Shown in pieces: positions 1 through 7,872 of a stretch of 64,000 bases of DNA. Source of the stretch: Desulfovibrio inopinatus DSM 10711 (GTDB lineage Bacteria; Desulfobacterota; Desulfovibrionia; Desulfovibrionales; Desulfovibrionaceae); assembly GCF_000429305.1 (NCBI RefSeq), contig NZ_AUBP01000028.1, positions 47,503-111,502 of the forward strand. Direction: 5' to 3'. Each line of letters begins with the position of its first letter. The first letter of the stretch is position 1. Under the pieces are notes generated by a model. The model ran no database searches, had not been told where the DNA came from, and saw only the letters and a list, made by a program, of their open reading frames with translations. The translations under genes were made by a program, and so were the position numbers.

Positions 1-462
1 TCTGGTTCTGGACATCCCAAAAAAAATTGGCCCCGTGTTCAATTTTTTTCACTTGCTTCTCGACTACGAGTACACGGGTTTGACCCTCTTTTTGTTGTTG
101 GTCCCGTAGAACAAGAGCAAGGCGTGGAGATTAATGAATGGCCTTACGTATATTGCGACCAAGTCGAGGATCTCATTCAGCTCTGCAATAGTGCCCTTGC
201 GGTCATAGGGGGCGATACGGGGCCAATGCATCTTGCGGGATTGCTTCAAAAGCCCACCGTGAGCCTTTTCGGTCCGACAGACCCTGCGGTTTTCGCCCCG
301 ATCGGCTCTGAAATTGTATCAACCAAGGCCGCATGTTCACCATGTTCTCAACTCTGTCGCAATCTTACATGTCGGAGACCGATATGTATGGAGGAAATAT
401 CAGTTGATATGGTCATGGAGGCGCTTGGCCGTGTACTTTCCGCGACACTGCAACCCATATAA
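1..462 (+). CDS. Glycosyltransferase family 9 (heptosyltransferase), 3' part
   Basis: This is the C-terminal half of an ADP-heptose:LPS heptosyltransferase-like enzyme, which adds sugars to the lipopolysaccharide inner core at the cytoplasmic face of the inner membrane. The frame is open from base 1, so the 5' end lies outside the window. Visible family motifs are GSGHPKKNWP near the start (the sugar-nucleotide binding region) and GGDTGPMHLA about 75 residues later, followed by the FGPTDP segment and the cysteine-rich tail (CSPCSQLC, then CM) usual for the WaaF/RfaF group. A strong hairpin terminator begins directly at the stop codon. Which heptosyltransferase it is cannot be told from this fragment. 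Confidence 0.85.
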   Translation, partial: SGSGHPKKNWPRVQFFSLASRLRVHGFDPLFVVGPVEQEQGVEINEWPYVYCDQVEDLIQLCNSALAVIGGDTGPMHLAGLLQKPTVSLFGPTDPAVFAPIGSEIVSTKAACSPCSQLCRNLTCRRPICMEEISVDMVMEALGRVLSATLQPI

Positions 463-505
463 AAAACCGGCTTATCAGGCCTGGATTCCTGATGAGCCGG
501 TTTTT
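463..505 (+). terminator. Intrinsic terminator after the heptosyltransferase
   Basis: A long stem made of AAAACCGGCTTATCAGG and CCTGATGAGCCGGTTTT, with one G-U pair, is followed by a T run. It begins at the stop codon of the upstream gene. The same hairpin, slightly diverged, recurs about 398 and 796 bases downstream as part of a tandem repeat. Confidence 0.85.
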
Positions 506-860
506 GTAAAAAGAGAAAGGTTATTAAGATTCTAGCAAAAGGCTTGCCAAAGATACTGTTTATATGTATTCCTGTTTAATGCACTGATATATTTAACTTT
601 AAAAATGATGACAGCGATAGGAATGCAATACCAATCGTTCAAAACCTTAAACCGCTTTGTGAATCTTCGCCAAACTCAATGATTGAAGTGAAATTTTTTA
701 AACGCTTTTCTCGTTTGAACTGGACTTCGTGTCATCACTTAGGTGGAAATTTTGGATTATCCCACACCGCTGCCAATCCATATGCTTATAAACCTGTTTG
801 CGAGAACGGCTTTGAACACGCTTGTTCATATGGCTTTTCGCATCAGCGAAAAAGACACAA

Positions 861-902
861 AAAAACGGCTCATCGGGCCTGGATTCCTGATGAGCCGGTT
901 CT
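861..902 (+). terminator. Terminator-like hairpin of repeat unit 2
   Basis: The stem CGGCTCATC pairs perfectly with GATGAGCCG around a GGGCCTGGATTCCT loop region. The tail is GTTCTTG rather than a pure T run, so it is a weaker terminator than the first copy. An A run precedes the stem. Confidence 0.55.
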
Positions 903-1258
903 TGTAAAAAGAGAAAGGTTATTGAAGTTCTAGCAAAAGGCTTGCCAAAGTTACTGTTCACGTGTGTTCTTGTTTAATATACTGATATACATGACTTTAA
1001 AAATGATGACAGCGATAGTAATGCAATACCAATCGTTCAAAACCTTAAACCGCTTTGTGAATCTTCGCCAAACTCAATGATTGAAGTGAAATTTTTTAAA
1101 CGCTTTTCTCGTTTGAACTGGACTTCGTGTCATCACTTAGGTGGAAATTTTAGATTATCCCACACCGCTGCCAATCCATATGCTTATAAACCTGTTTGCG
1201 AGAACGGCTTTGAACACACTTGTTCATATGGCTTTTCGCATCAGCGAAAAAGACACAA

Positions 1259-1300
1259 AAAAACGGCTCATCGGGCCTGGATTCCTGATGAGCCGGTTCT
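1259..1300 (+). terminator. Terminator-like hairpin of repeat unit 3
   Basis: Same stem and loop as at 861-902, again with the GTTCTTG tail. Its retention in the third, otherwise decayed copy suggests that the hairpin is the conserved functional part of the repeat. Confidence 0.55.
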
Positions 1301-1509
1301 TGTAAAAAGAGAAAGGTTATTGAGGTTCTAGCAAAAGGCTTGCCAAAGTTGCTATTCATTCATTTTTCTACTTAATCATTTGATATTTCATGATTTAATA
1401 AATGGAGTCATAATATTATTATGATAGCAAACGTTCAAAATGTTAAACTAACTTTTGAATGTCTCCGAATTCTCACATTCAAAGTGAAATTTTTTAAACC
1501 AACTCTACG

Positions 1510-2172
1510 TTATCTCGGAACAGCTTTTTCATATATTTGAAATCCGGCGTCACAGAGAGCTTGGCGCGATGTTGCACCCTCTCGCAATAGATGAAGTGTG
1601 CGGCCACCGGACAGCGTGATAACGGTAGAAGGAAGACCGCCTGCCGGCGAAGGGCCCTCCACGCAACATGCACCGGTTGTCGCGAGGAGCGTAGGATCCA
1701 GCAGGAGTGCGTCATGGACTGGTGGCTGACCGGAAACATTGGCGCTGGATGCCGAAATTGGCATACCTATTTTTAGAGCAAGGGCCGCTGCGGTGGGATG
1801 GGAAGTAATCCGTATGGATACTGTGTGGTTCGGACCAAGAATATGCGGAGGAAGTCCCGTGCGTGCCGGCACCACAATGGAAAGAGGTCCTGGCCAAAAA
1901 CAATCGGCCAAATTATAGATGATCGGCATATATTGTGAGTTGAAGAATGACGGAGCCAATATGGATTCAACTTGCGCCATATTGGCACACAGCAAGGGGA
2001 ACGCTTTTCCCTCCGGCCTGTTTTTGATGTTTACCACAGCCTGTTGGCCATGTTCAAAGAAGGCTCCAGCTCCAAGAGCAAAAAACGTTTCGGTTGGGTA
2101 AATCAACGGACGGCCCTGTTGAAGAATTTGAACTGCCCTATCAACGTCAACCTGCGTGTCATACAACGTCAT
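1510..2172 (-). CDS. Sua5/YciO/YrdC-family protein (threonylcarbamoyl-AMP synthase type)
   Basis: Members of this family make L-threonylcarbamoyl-AMP from threonine, bicarbonate and ATP, the first step of the t6A modification at position 37 of ANN-decoding tRNAs. The 220-residue product shows the family signature: YPTET (25-29), the basic patch KNRPEGK (50-56), WPGPLS (93-98) and SANVSG (143-148). The length fits a single YrdC domain, without the extra C-terminal domain of long Sua5 proteins. An AAGAAG ribosome site precedes the ATG. The gene stands alone, divergent from the glycosyltransferase gene, with about 130 bases between the two chosen starts. YciO-type paralogues of unknown role cannot be excluded. 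Confidence 0.85.
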   Translation of the reverse strand: MTLYDTQVDVDRAVQILQQGRPLIYPTETFFALGAGAFFEHGQQAVVNIKNRPEGKAFPLLCANMAQVESILAPSFFNSQYMPIIYNLADCFWPGPLSIVVPARTGLPPHILGPNHTVSIRITSHPTAAALALKIGMPISASSANVSGQPPVHDALLLDPTLLATTGACCVEGPSPAGGLPSTVITLSGGRTLHLLREGATSRQALCDAGFQIYEKAVPR

Positions 2173-2300
2173 TGTCTTCTTACCATATTTTTCTCATAGG
2201 GCTTTTCTTTGACACGATGCGACTTGCATGCAACACCGTCTTCGATGACAATATGCAAGGCGCTTTGCCTCGACTTTATACTTCGTCAACAGGAAACGTC

Positions 2301-3989
2301 ATGTCTTCACGTCCCATAGGCCCCATGCCGAGTCTGGCACCCAGTATCCTTTTGACCGCACTCGACGCCATCCCTGATTATGCTCTCGGAAGCGAAAATC
2401 GTCTGCGACAAGCCTATATCGTACGCGCATGTCTTGAGCAGCGAACACACCATCCGGAACTCGTCGCGCTTGCTGTCGCCATGGCAACGTGGTCCTGGCA
2501 ATCACGGCCACTCAATATTGAGGCCATTCAGGACCTTTTGACATTAGCAAACGCCGGTATTGCGCTTCCTCCAGCACTGATGCGTATACTCACGGCGCTT
2601 CACCGTGCTATTTCTCCCCCGGAAGATACTCAACTCTGGAATCAACTCCGTATTGTAGGTGACACGGAACTCATTGATCGCTTTTGGGATACCGCGCTTA
2701 AAGCGCCTCGATCGGGATTGTATTGGCTCGACCATGTCTTTACAGCGTTGGTTGCCCTCCCCGACCATTCTCGGAGCCGTCGATTGCTCGTTGGGGCGGC
2801 GTGGCCGGCAGAGCTCGAACCGATACGGCTACGTCTTCTTGCTGAAATGGCCTGGCACCATGGGGACACAACGCGAGCTTCGGCACTTTTATCACAACTT
2901 CCTGCTGGTATTTGGTCTCCATGGACTGACATGGCCCTTGCAGCAATGGCCCGAAACCTTGGGGAAACCACGAAAGCCTCAACACTCACTCAATCTCTGT
3001 GGCAACGGATGCCATGGCATGTGAATATGACATTGGTTACACATGATTTAGTGTGTACATCGCCTTCTGCTGACAATACGCTCATTCCGGCACAACCCTC
3101 TGAAGCTGCCGTATTGATGTATTCCTATAACAATGCGTCGTTACTCAAACACAGCTTGGACAGTCTTGCGGCCTCCAATTTAGGGGCAGCCCCGCTGCTT
3201 GTTCTCAACAATGGGTCGGGAGACGATACCAAAGCCGTCTTGAATGCGGCGGTGGAAAACTTCGATCGAAACCAACTGAACATTATTCATTTGCCCACCA
3301 ATATCGGAGCTCCAGGAGCGCGGAATTGGCTGTTAATGCACGATATCGTCAAGACCGTTCGATATGCGGTGTTTCTTGATGACGATGTCGTTGTGCCTGC
3401 CGACTGGCTTACGTTGCTGTTGCAACAGGCCAGACGTTATCCGCACGCCGGTGCTGTTGGTGTAAAAATCCGCGATGCAGCTCCGCCACATTGTATGCAA
3501 TCAGCTGATATCAATTTGTTGAGCCAGCATGCATTGGCCGCTCTCGGCGATGATTCAGTTTTCAAGGAGCGCATTCTTCTGTTCGACAATTGCGCTGGCA
3601 GTCTTGATACTGGACTTTTTGATTATACACGCCCGTGCTTGAGTGTCTCCGGGTGCTGCCATGCCATCTATCGAGAAGCCATTGAGGCGGCCGGTCCGTT
3701 TGATATTCGCTTCAACCCAACACAATTCGATGATCTTGACCGTGATCTTCGCTCTTTTCTCGCGGGATTCCCTGCCGTATATGCCGGGAGTGCGACAATT
3801 GGGCATGTCCAAGGATCAAGTCTGGCGAAGTCCAAAACCACCGCCGCAGTCGCGAATGTCCGTGGCAATAACATCAAGCTTGAAAACGCATATGACGATG
3901 TGCAGATCACATCTCTTGCGAAGCAAAACAGCAAACTTCTCGCCGACGATATCCGTGCCAAAGTTCACGCGCTCCAGGAGGCGATATAA
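2301..3989 (+). CDS. Glycosyltransferase family 2 with long N-terminal helical region
   Basis: The C-terminal half is a GT-A fold glycosyltransferase. A beta-strand/loop start (VLMYSYNNAS) lies near residue 268, NIGAPGARNW about 70 residues later, and the metal-binding FLDDDVVVP motif near residue 358. A FNPTQFDDLDRDLR segment toward the end may hold the catalytic acidic residue. The first 250 residues are helical and resemble TPR-like tandem helices. I chose the ATG at 2301 because it follows AGGAA at proper spacing; the frame is open upstream to 2094, but that part overlaps the start of the divergent gene. It probably transfers a sugar to a surface polysaccharide or protein; the substrate is unknown. 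Confidence 0.75.
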   Translation: MSSRPIGPMPSLAPSILLTALDAIPDYALGSENRLRQAYIVRACLEQRTHHPELVALAVAMATWSWQSRPLNIEAIQDLLTLANAGIALPPALMRILTALHRAISPPEDTQLWNQLRIVGDTELIDRFWDTALKAPRSGLYWLDHVFTALVALPDHSRSRRLLVGAAWPAELEPIRLRLLAEMAWHHGDTTRASALLSQLPAGIWSPWTDMALAAMARNLGETTKASTLTQSLWQRMPWHVNMTLVTHDLVCTSPSADNTLIPAQPSEAAVLMYSYNNASLLKHSLDSLAASNLGAAPLLVLNNGSGDDTKAVLNAAVENFDRNQLNIIHLPTNIGAPGARNWLLMHDIVKTVRYAVFLDDDVVVPADWLTLLLQQARRYPHAGAVGVKIRDAAPPHCMQSADINLLSQHALAALGDDSVFKERILLFDNCAGSLDTGLFDYTRPCLSVSGCCHAIYREAIEAAGPFDIRFNPTQFDDLDRDLRSFLAGFPAVYAGSATIGHVQGSSLAKSKTTAAVANVRGNNIKLENAYDDVQITSLAKQNSKLLADDIRAKVHALQEAI

Positions 3990-3999
3990 ATTGGTCAAA

Positions 4000-4590
4000 C
4001 TACTTTTGTGACCAAATCGATTGCAGCGTCTCAATTTCTTCCGCAGAATATGATGGTTGGTCGTAGAACCCCGCCTCCTGACGTTGTCGATAGGCTTCAT
4101 ATAAAATCACTGCCGATGCGACAGACACATTGAGGCTTTGAACCATGCCGCTCATGGGAATATAGAGTTCTTTATCCACAAGTTGCATGAGTTCGTCATC
4201 AACTCCGTCATGCTCGTTTCCCATAACGACGGCGGTTGGTCTCGTGAAGTCCCAATCGAGTAAGGACGTTGCCGTTGCACTAAATCCTGTCCGCACGATC
4301 TGAAAACCTTTTTGAGACAAGGCGTTAACCATGTCAGGCCCATTCGTATGGCGTTGCATGGTGATCCATTTCTTCGCCGAGGCAGATGTTTTTTTTCCTA
4401 ACACGGGAAAAGGTGTATCTGTATAATAGAGATGGACATGACCGACGCCGAAGGCATCACAACTCCGTAAAATCGCCGACACATTGTGCGGATCATGAAT
4501 ATTATTGATGATCAGCGTCAGGTCTTTTTGACGTCGTTCAAGGACGTATTGAATACGCTCCATTCTCCGTTCAGTGCGTTCTCTCGCCAT
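4000..4590 (-). CDS. trmH: tRNA (guanosine-2'-O-)-methyltransferase TrmH
   Basis: A SPOUT-family methyltransferase of 196 residues, closely resembling E. coli TrmH, which methylates the 2'-OH of G18 in tRNAs using S-adenosylmethionine. The N-terminal RMERIQYVLERRQKDLTL corresponds to the TrmH N-terminal helix. The SPOUT knot motifs follow: N-HDPHNVSAILR, VVMGNEHDGV and IPMSGMVQSLNVSVASA. The start at 4590 has AAGGAAAG eight bases upstream. It lies 23 bases after the acyltransferase gene on the same strand and may be co-transcribed with it. It ends almost against the convergent glycosyltransferase gene. Confidence 0.88.
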   Translation of the reverse strand: MARERTERRMERIQYVLERRQKDLTLIINNIHDPHNVSAILRSCDAFGVGHVHLYYTDTPFPVLGKKTSASAKKWITMQRHTNGPDMVNALSQKGFQIVRTGFSATATSLLDWDFTRPTAVVMGNEHDGVDDELMQLVDKELYIPMSGMVQSLNVSVASAVILYEAYRQRQEAGFYDQPSYSAEEIETLQSIWSQK

Positions 4591-4613
4591 GTGCTTTCCT
4601 TTATCGTTTCCGT

Positions 4614-5711
4614 CTATGCCGGATTTTCTTTTTTCACGTCTTTGGCGTGGCAGTCTTTCCGCGGCATCCTCGCTCCTGTTGCAAAGGCATAAACAGAAGG
4701 CACCGTCTTTTCCAGAGCCATGCCAATACACAGAGCGATTGCCATCGTGGCAATGCATGATCCGAAATAATACAGGAGTTGTGTCGCGGAATTGGTCGGG
4801 GTGAAAAATGTGGAAATGAATTTTTGAAGAAATGACAAGGTCGGTTCATGGGCAAGATAAATGAAGAACGCATACCGAGCGGTGAACTCAAGCAATTTAT
4901 TATTCTTGATGACGTCAAACCGTGAAATGCACCACAGAAAAAATACGCCAAGAACCATATTGGCTTTGAAAATATACATAGTGGTCAGTTGATCCAGACC
5001 AAAATGCTGATCAATCGTTAAAAAGAAAAGAACAGCAAGATAGAGGGGAATAATCAATTTTTCGATTTTTGTGCTCTCCCCGATGGGAAGCTCTTGCCGG
5101 CTGAAAATTCCTCCCAGATAAAAGAAAAAAGCGTGGCCATACAATGTAAACGCCAAGGTAGGATTTTGCGTCATCCATAAATAATACAGCAAAAGGAGCC
5201 CAAGGTAGCGAATCTCATTGAAAATCAATATAAAAACAGGAGATACTGCAAAAATAATCAAGAGGTCGCGCAAAAACCACAAAGGATAGTTGATAGGAAG
5301 TGTATTGATACCAAATAATTTAACAAAAATACCTTGTTGAAGAATGAAATTCTTCGTCCCCATATTGGGGATACTTCCAATAAAGTAAATCCAGAGAAGC
5401 CATATCAAGTTAAAGAGGAGAAAAGGAATAAATACTGTAATAAATTTCTTTTTACACATTGTGAAATAGGCTGAGGGGGTCAAAGTAAATGACCGCATAA
5501 AAAGATAGCCTGAAATTGAAAAAAACAATGGAACAGTAATATAGCAGACATTATTGTTGAAAATTTCATAAATATACGCTGCCGTTGGTTCCATATTCGG
5601 AACATATGACACAAACCCTCGTCCGGTATGTGCCAAAATAACAAAGGACATGAGAATAATGCGGACAATATCGATCCGCCGAGACGTGTCGAGATCAATG
5701 CGCTTGGCCAT
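4614..5711 (-). CDS. Acyltransferase family 3 membrane protein
   Basis: An integral inner-membrane protein of 365 residues with about ten hydrophobic segments, of the acyltransferase-3 type that O-acetylates or O-acylates surface polysaccharides and lipids. The N-terminal pattern RRIDIVRIILMSFVILAHTG places the conserved histidine of the family at the end of the first membrane helix, as expected. The interior is rich in Phe, Ile and Leu and more AT-rich in codon use than neighbouring genes, which may indicate transfer. It precedes trmH on the same strand. The glycan or lipid acceptor cannot be told. Confidence 0.8.
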   Translation of the reverse strand: MAKRIDLDTSRRIDIVRIILMSFVILAHTGRGFVSYVPNMEPTAAYIYEIFNNNVCYITVPLFFSISGYLFMRSFTLTPSAYFTMCKKKFITVFIPFLLFNLIWLLWIYFIGSIPNMGTKNFILQQGIFVKLFGINTLPINYPLWFLRDLLIIFAVSPVFILIFNEIRYLGLLLLYYLWMTQNPTLAFTLYGHAFFFYLGGIFSRQELPIGESTKIEKLIIPLYLAVLFFLTIDQHFGLDQLTTMYIFKANMVLGVFFLWCISRFDVIKNNKLLEFTARYAFFIYLAHEPTLSFLQKFISTFFTPTNSATQLLYYFGSCIATMAIALCIGMALEKTVPSVYAFATGARMPRKDCHAKDVKKENPA

Positions 5712-5841
5712 GATTCACCTGATTTGAAGAAGAGAACGGACAGGCCGTTCGAGGAACACCCGTTATCGGGGTGCGTAATGCCGACGGGGCGTGACATACG
5801 TGAAAACACGCCAATTGAAAAGCCGTTCGAGAGAGTTCGCA

Positions 5842-6054
5842 ATGCCGCCCATCACCATGTACACGGCAAGCTTTGCCGCCCTCTTTTTGATTATCATACT
5901 TATTTTATTAAGAAAAAACATAAAACAAAACTTGGCACAATATATGCTCAAACAAGAGAAACAACATGATGGAGGTTTATTATGGCTCTTGAAGATATCG
6001 CAACGGGAGCGTTTCAGTATGCCCAAGCCGTGCAAAAAATGCAGGCTGATATGA
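5842..6054 (+). pseudogene. Possible remnant of a MAPEG-like membrane protein
   Basis: A 70-codon frame starting with MPPITMYTASFAALFLIIIL has one clear membrane helix followed by a basic stretch and a DGG, which recalls the N-terminus of bacterial MAPEG-family proteins. Such proteins are about 130 residues with four helices; here only the first is present, and the frame then runs into the start of the next gene in another frame. It is preceded by GAGAG. It could be a decayed gene, a short real membrane peptide, or coincidence. Confidence 0.25.
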
Positions 6055-6446
6055 TTGCTGCCAAATACAGCAAGAACCCACGAGAAAGCCAATCGTCAGC
6101 CATGTCCACATTTGAGGAAACTCTGCAGAGCATGCTGCCTGAAGAAGTTACGGCTTCTCCCCAATATCAATATTATAACGCTCTTAATGCGTATCAAGGA
6201 AGCCTGTATTCAGCGGATACGGTTTCTGACCAGATTGATGCGATGCTTACTTTTAGCGATGCAGTCAGCGCTATTACCCTTGATGCAACAACAGAAACTG
6301 ACACGACAACAGAAACTGACACGACTACAGAAACTGACACGACAACAGAAACTGACACGACTACAGAAACTGATACGACAACAGAAACTGATACGACAAC
6401 AGAAACTGATACGACAACAGAAACTGATACGACAACAGAAGCATAA
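5982..6446 (+). CDS. Hypothetical protein with TTETDT repeat tail
   Basis: The 154-residue product has no signal peptide or membrane segment. Its first 100 residues are helical and polar (ALEDIATGAFQYAQAVQKMQ at the start). The last 53 residues consist of eight copies of the hexapeptide TTETDT followed by TTEA. A good GGAGG ribosome site sits ten bases before the ATG. I do not recognise a family. The low-complexity acidic threonine tail could be a linker or glycosylation target, or the product of slipped-strand expansion. The flanking genes give no functional hint. Confidence 0.65.
   Translation: MALEDIATGAFQYAQAVQKMQADMIAAKYSKNPRESQSSAMSTFEETLQSMLPEEVTASPQYQYYNALNAYQGSLYSADTVSDQIDAMLTFSDAVSAITLDATTETDTTTETDTTTETDTTTETDTTTETDTTTETDTTTETDTTTETDTTTEA
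6288..6431 (+). repeat. Eight 18-bp in-frame repeats encoding TTETDT
   Basis: Eight head-to-tail units of ACAACAGAAACTGACACG, with two ACT-for-ACA and four GAT-for-GAC variants, lie in frame at the 3' end of the hypothetical gene. All differences are silent. The unit length is a multiple of three, so gain or loss of copies would keep the frame. Confidence 0.95.
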
Positions 6447-6701
6447 ACTTTTCGGCACGTTGCGAGTAAATCATTTTTCGCCGGATCACGGATGGTACGG
6501 ACGGAAGGAACGAGATACGTCCCTTTGCATCATCGGAAAGATATTTTCGGGCACTATGCTGATGATACGCGCAGAGTGGATTCAACGAGTATCTTTGCTT
6601 GAATTTCCTGTTCTTCAAGGGCATGTTGCCATATAAAAGATGCTGGCATACAGCCATGCTGGCATCTCGGCAGACTCCCACAGAGAATAAGGAGCGCGTC
6701 C

Positions 6702-7478
6702 ATGCGTCATCTCGTTATTATTCCTGTCTTTTTGTTGCTTTATTTGGTCCTGTTCCAGAGTTCACCGATTTGGGCTGATACCATCATTTTGACGGCCGAT
6801 ACGTGGTGCCCATTCAATTGTTCTCCCCGCTCTTCAAAACCAGGCTATGCTGTCGAAATTGCCAAACGGATTTTCAAAAAAGCTGGCCATAAGGTAATTT
6901 ACACGGTGAAACCGTGGAAAACAGCCATTGAAGATGTACAATCCGGTAAGGATACCGGGATCATTGGCACCACCAAAGCCGAATCGAACGATTTTATTTT
7001 TCCCGATGAGCCCATCGGCCGCCCCCGAAATACCTTTTTTGTCCGAAAAAACGATCATTGGACGTACTCCAGTCCTGAGTCGTTGGACTCCAAGCGTCTT
7101 GGTATCATTAAGTACTATGATTACGGAACGGCACTGAATACCTATATTTACGCCAATCTCGGCACCGATGCCATTGTCATTAGCGAAGGGAAAAAGGCTC
7201 TGAAAAATAATTTCAAGCTGTTGATGGACAAAAAAATCGATGTTCTTGCTGAGGATTCCAATGTTGGGACGTATACGGCCTTGAAAATGGGGATACTCAA
7301 TAAGGTCGCACAAGTGAACGCTGGAAGTCCCCCTGTTGATATATTCATTGCCTTTTCTCCTCAAAATCCCAAATCCAAGACATATGCTGATATTTTCGAC
7401 AAAGGCCTTCGTGAGCTGCGCTCTTCTGGGAGATTAGCACGAATTTTAAAACGATACGGCCAGCAAGATTGGGAATAG
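6702..7478 (+). CDS. Periplasmic solute-binding protein, family 3
   Basis: A 258-residue exported protein of the amino-acid-binding SBP_bac_3 fold. Residues 1-25 form a signal peptide ending WA-DT. The mature part starts with the usual beta strand (IILTADTWCPFN) and keeps the family layout of two alpha/beta lobes: GYAVEIAKRIFKKAG, then GIIGTTKAES, and a C-terminal helix region FDKGLRELRSSGRL. No permease or ATPase gene is adjacent, so it may be an orphan binding protein, as is common in Desulfovibrio. Ligand unknown. GGAG upstream of the ATG supports the start. Confidence 0.85.
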   Translation: MRHLVIIPVFLLLYLVLFQSSPIWADTIILTADTWCPFNCSPRSSKPGYAVEIAKRIFKKAGHKVIYTVKPWKTAIEDVQSGKDTGIIGTTKAESNDFIFPDEPIGRPRNTFFVRKNDHWTYSSPESLDSKRLGIIKYYDYGTALNTYIYANLGTDAIVISEGKKALKNNFKLLMDKKIDVLAEDSNVGTYTALKMGILNKVAQVNAGSPPVDIFIAFSPQNPKSKTYADIFDKGLRELRSSGRLARILKRYGQQDWE

Positions 7479-7872
7479 CTGAAGGCCTGGGAGGCAGTGT
7501 TTCCCTCCGCATCCCACGTTTCTCTCCCTCTTCATCGAGAGAAATCACCAACGATCATTTTTTATCGTGCTTTTAAGCGCACGAAGCAATGTCTACGCTA
7601 TTGAGGAGGACGCACTCCATGCAATCCGATGAGTAGCACATGGGAAGCGAAATTGTAGACGGCATTATTTTCCACCCGGTCTGATGGAGTCTAGGGAGCA
7701 ATTCGTCTTACATGGGAGAGGATAAAGCAGCCAAGCATGTTACTTCTCATGAAGTATCACGCTGTCTCTTCGATCTTTTCAAGTTGGAATGCACGCAAAA
7801 TTTTATTCCAGCACAACCAGCAATTCTGACAGAAGATCAAGAATTCGAAGATACGTTCTTCTTGAACTTTCC
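7479..7872. other. Intergenic region between convergent genes
   Basis: About 390 bases between the solute-binding protein gene and the 3' end of the sensor kinase gene. It holds an imperfect hairpin TTTCTCTC/GAGAGAAA near 7520-7547 that could help end transcription. A 78-codon frame at 7712-7948 runs into the antisense of the kinase gene and looks unconvincing. I see no clear gene. Confidence 0.5.

Larger units (their letters stand above)
463..1500. repeat. Tandem 398-bp non-coding repeat, two full units and one diverged unit
   Basis: Three copies of one unit follow each other: about 463-860, 861-1258 and 1259-1500. Copies 1 and 2 match nearly base for base at a constant offset of 398. Copy 3 keeps the terminator and the following AAGAGAAAGG block. 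Its remainder is shortened and diverged, but it still ends in the shared block GTGAAATTTTTTAAAC. Each unit opens with a terminator hairpin, and units 1 and 2 also hold a small hairpin CTTTTCGC-ATCA-GCGAAAAAG. An 84-codon open frame occurs twice (679-933 and 1077-1331), but the three differences between them all change an amino acid and the frame runs through the terminator, so I do not call it a gene. Tandem small-RNA genes or a duplicated transcription-termination module are possible. Confidence 0.8.

Noticed and set aside
679..1331. Two nearly identical 84-codon frames as genes
   Set aside because: They lie in a non-coding tandem repeat, run through a terminator hairpin, and all three differences between the copies change an amino acid.
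463..1500. CRISPR array
   Set aside because: Units are about 398 bp and adjacent, without short repeats and unique spacers; no cas genes are present.
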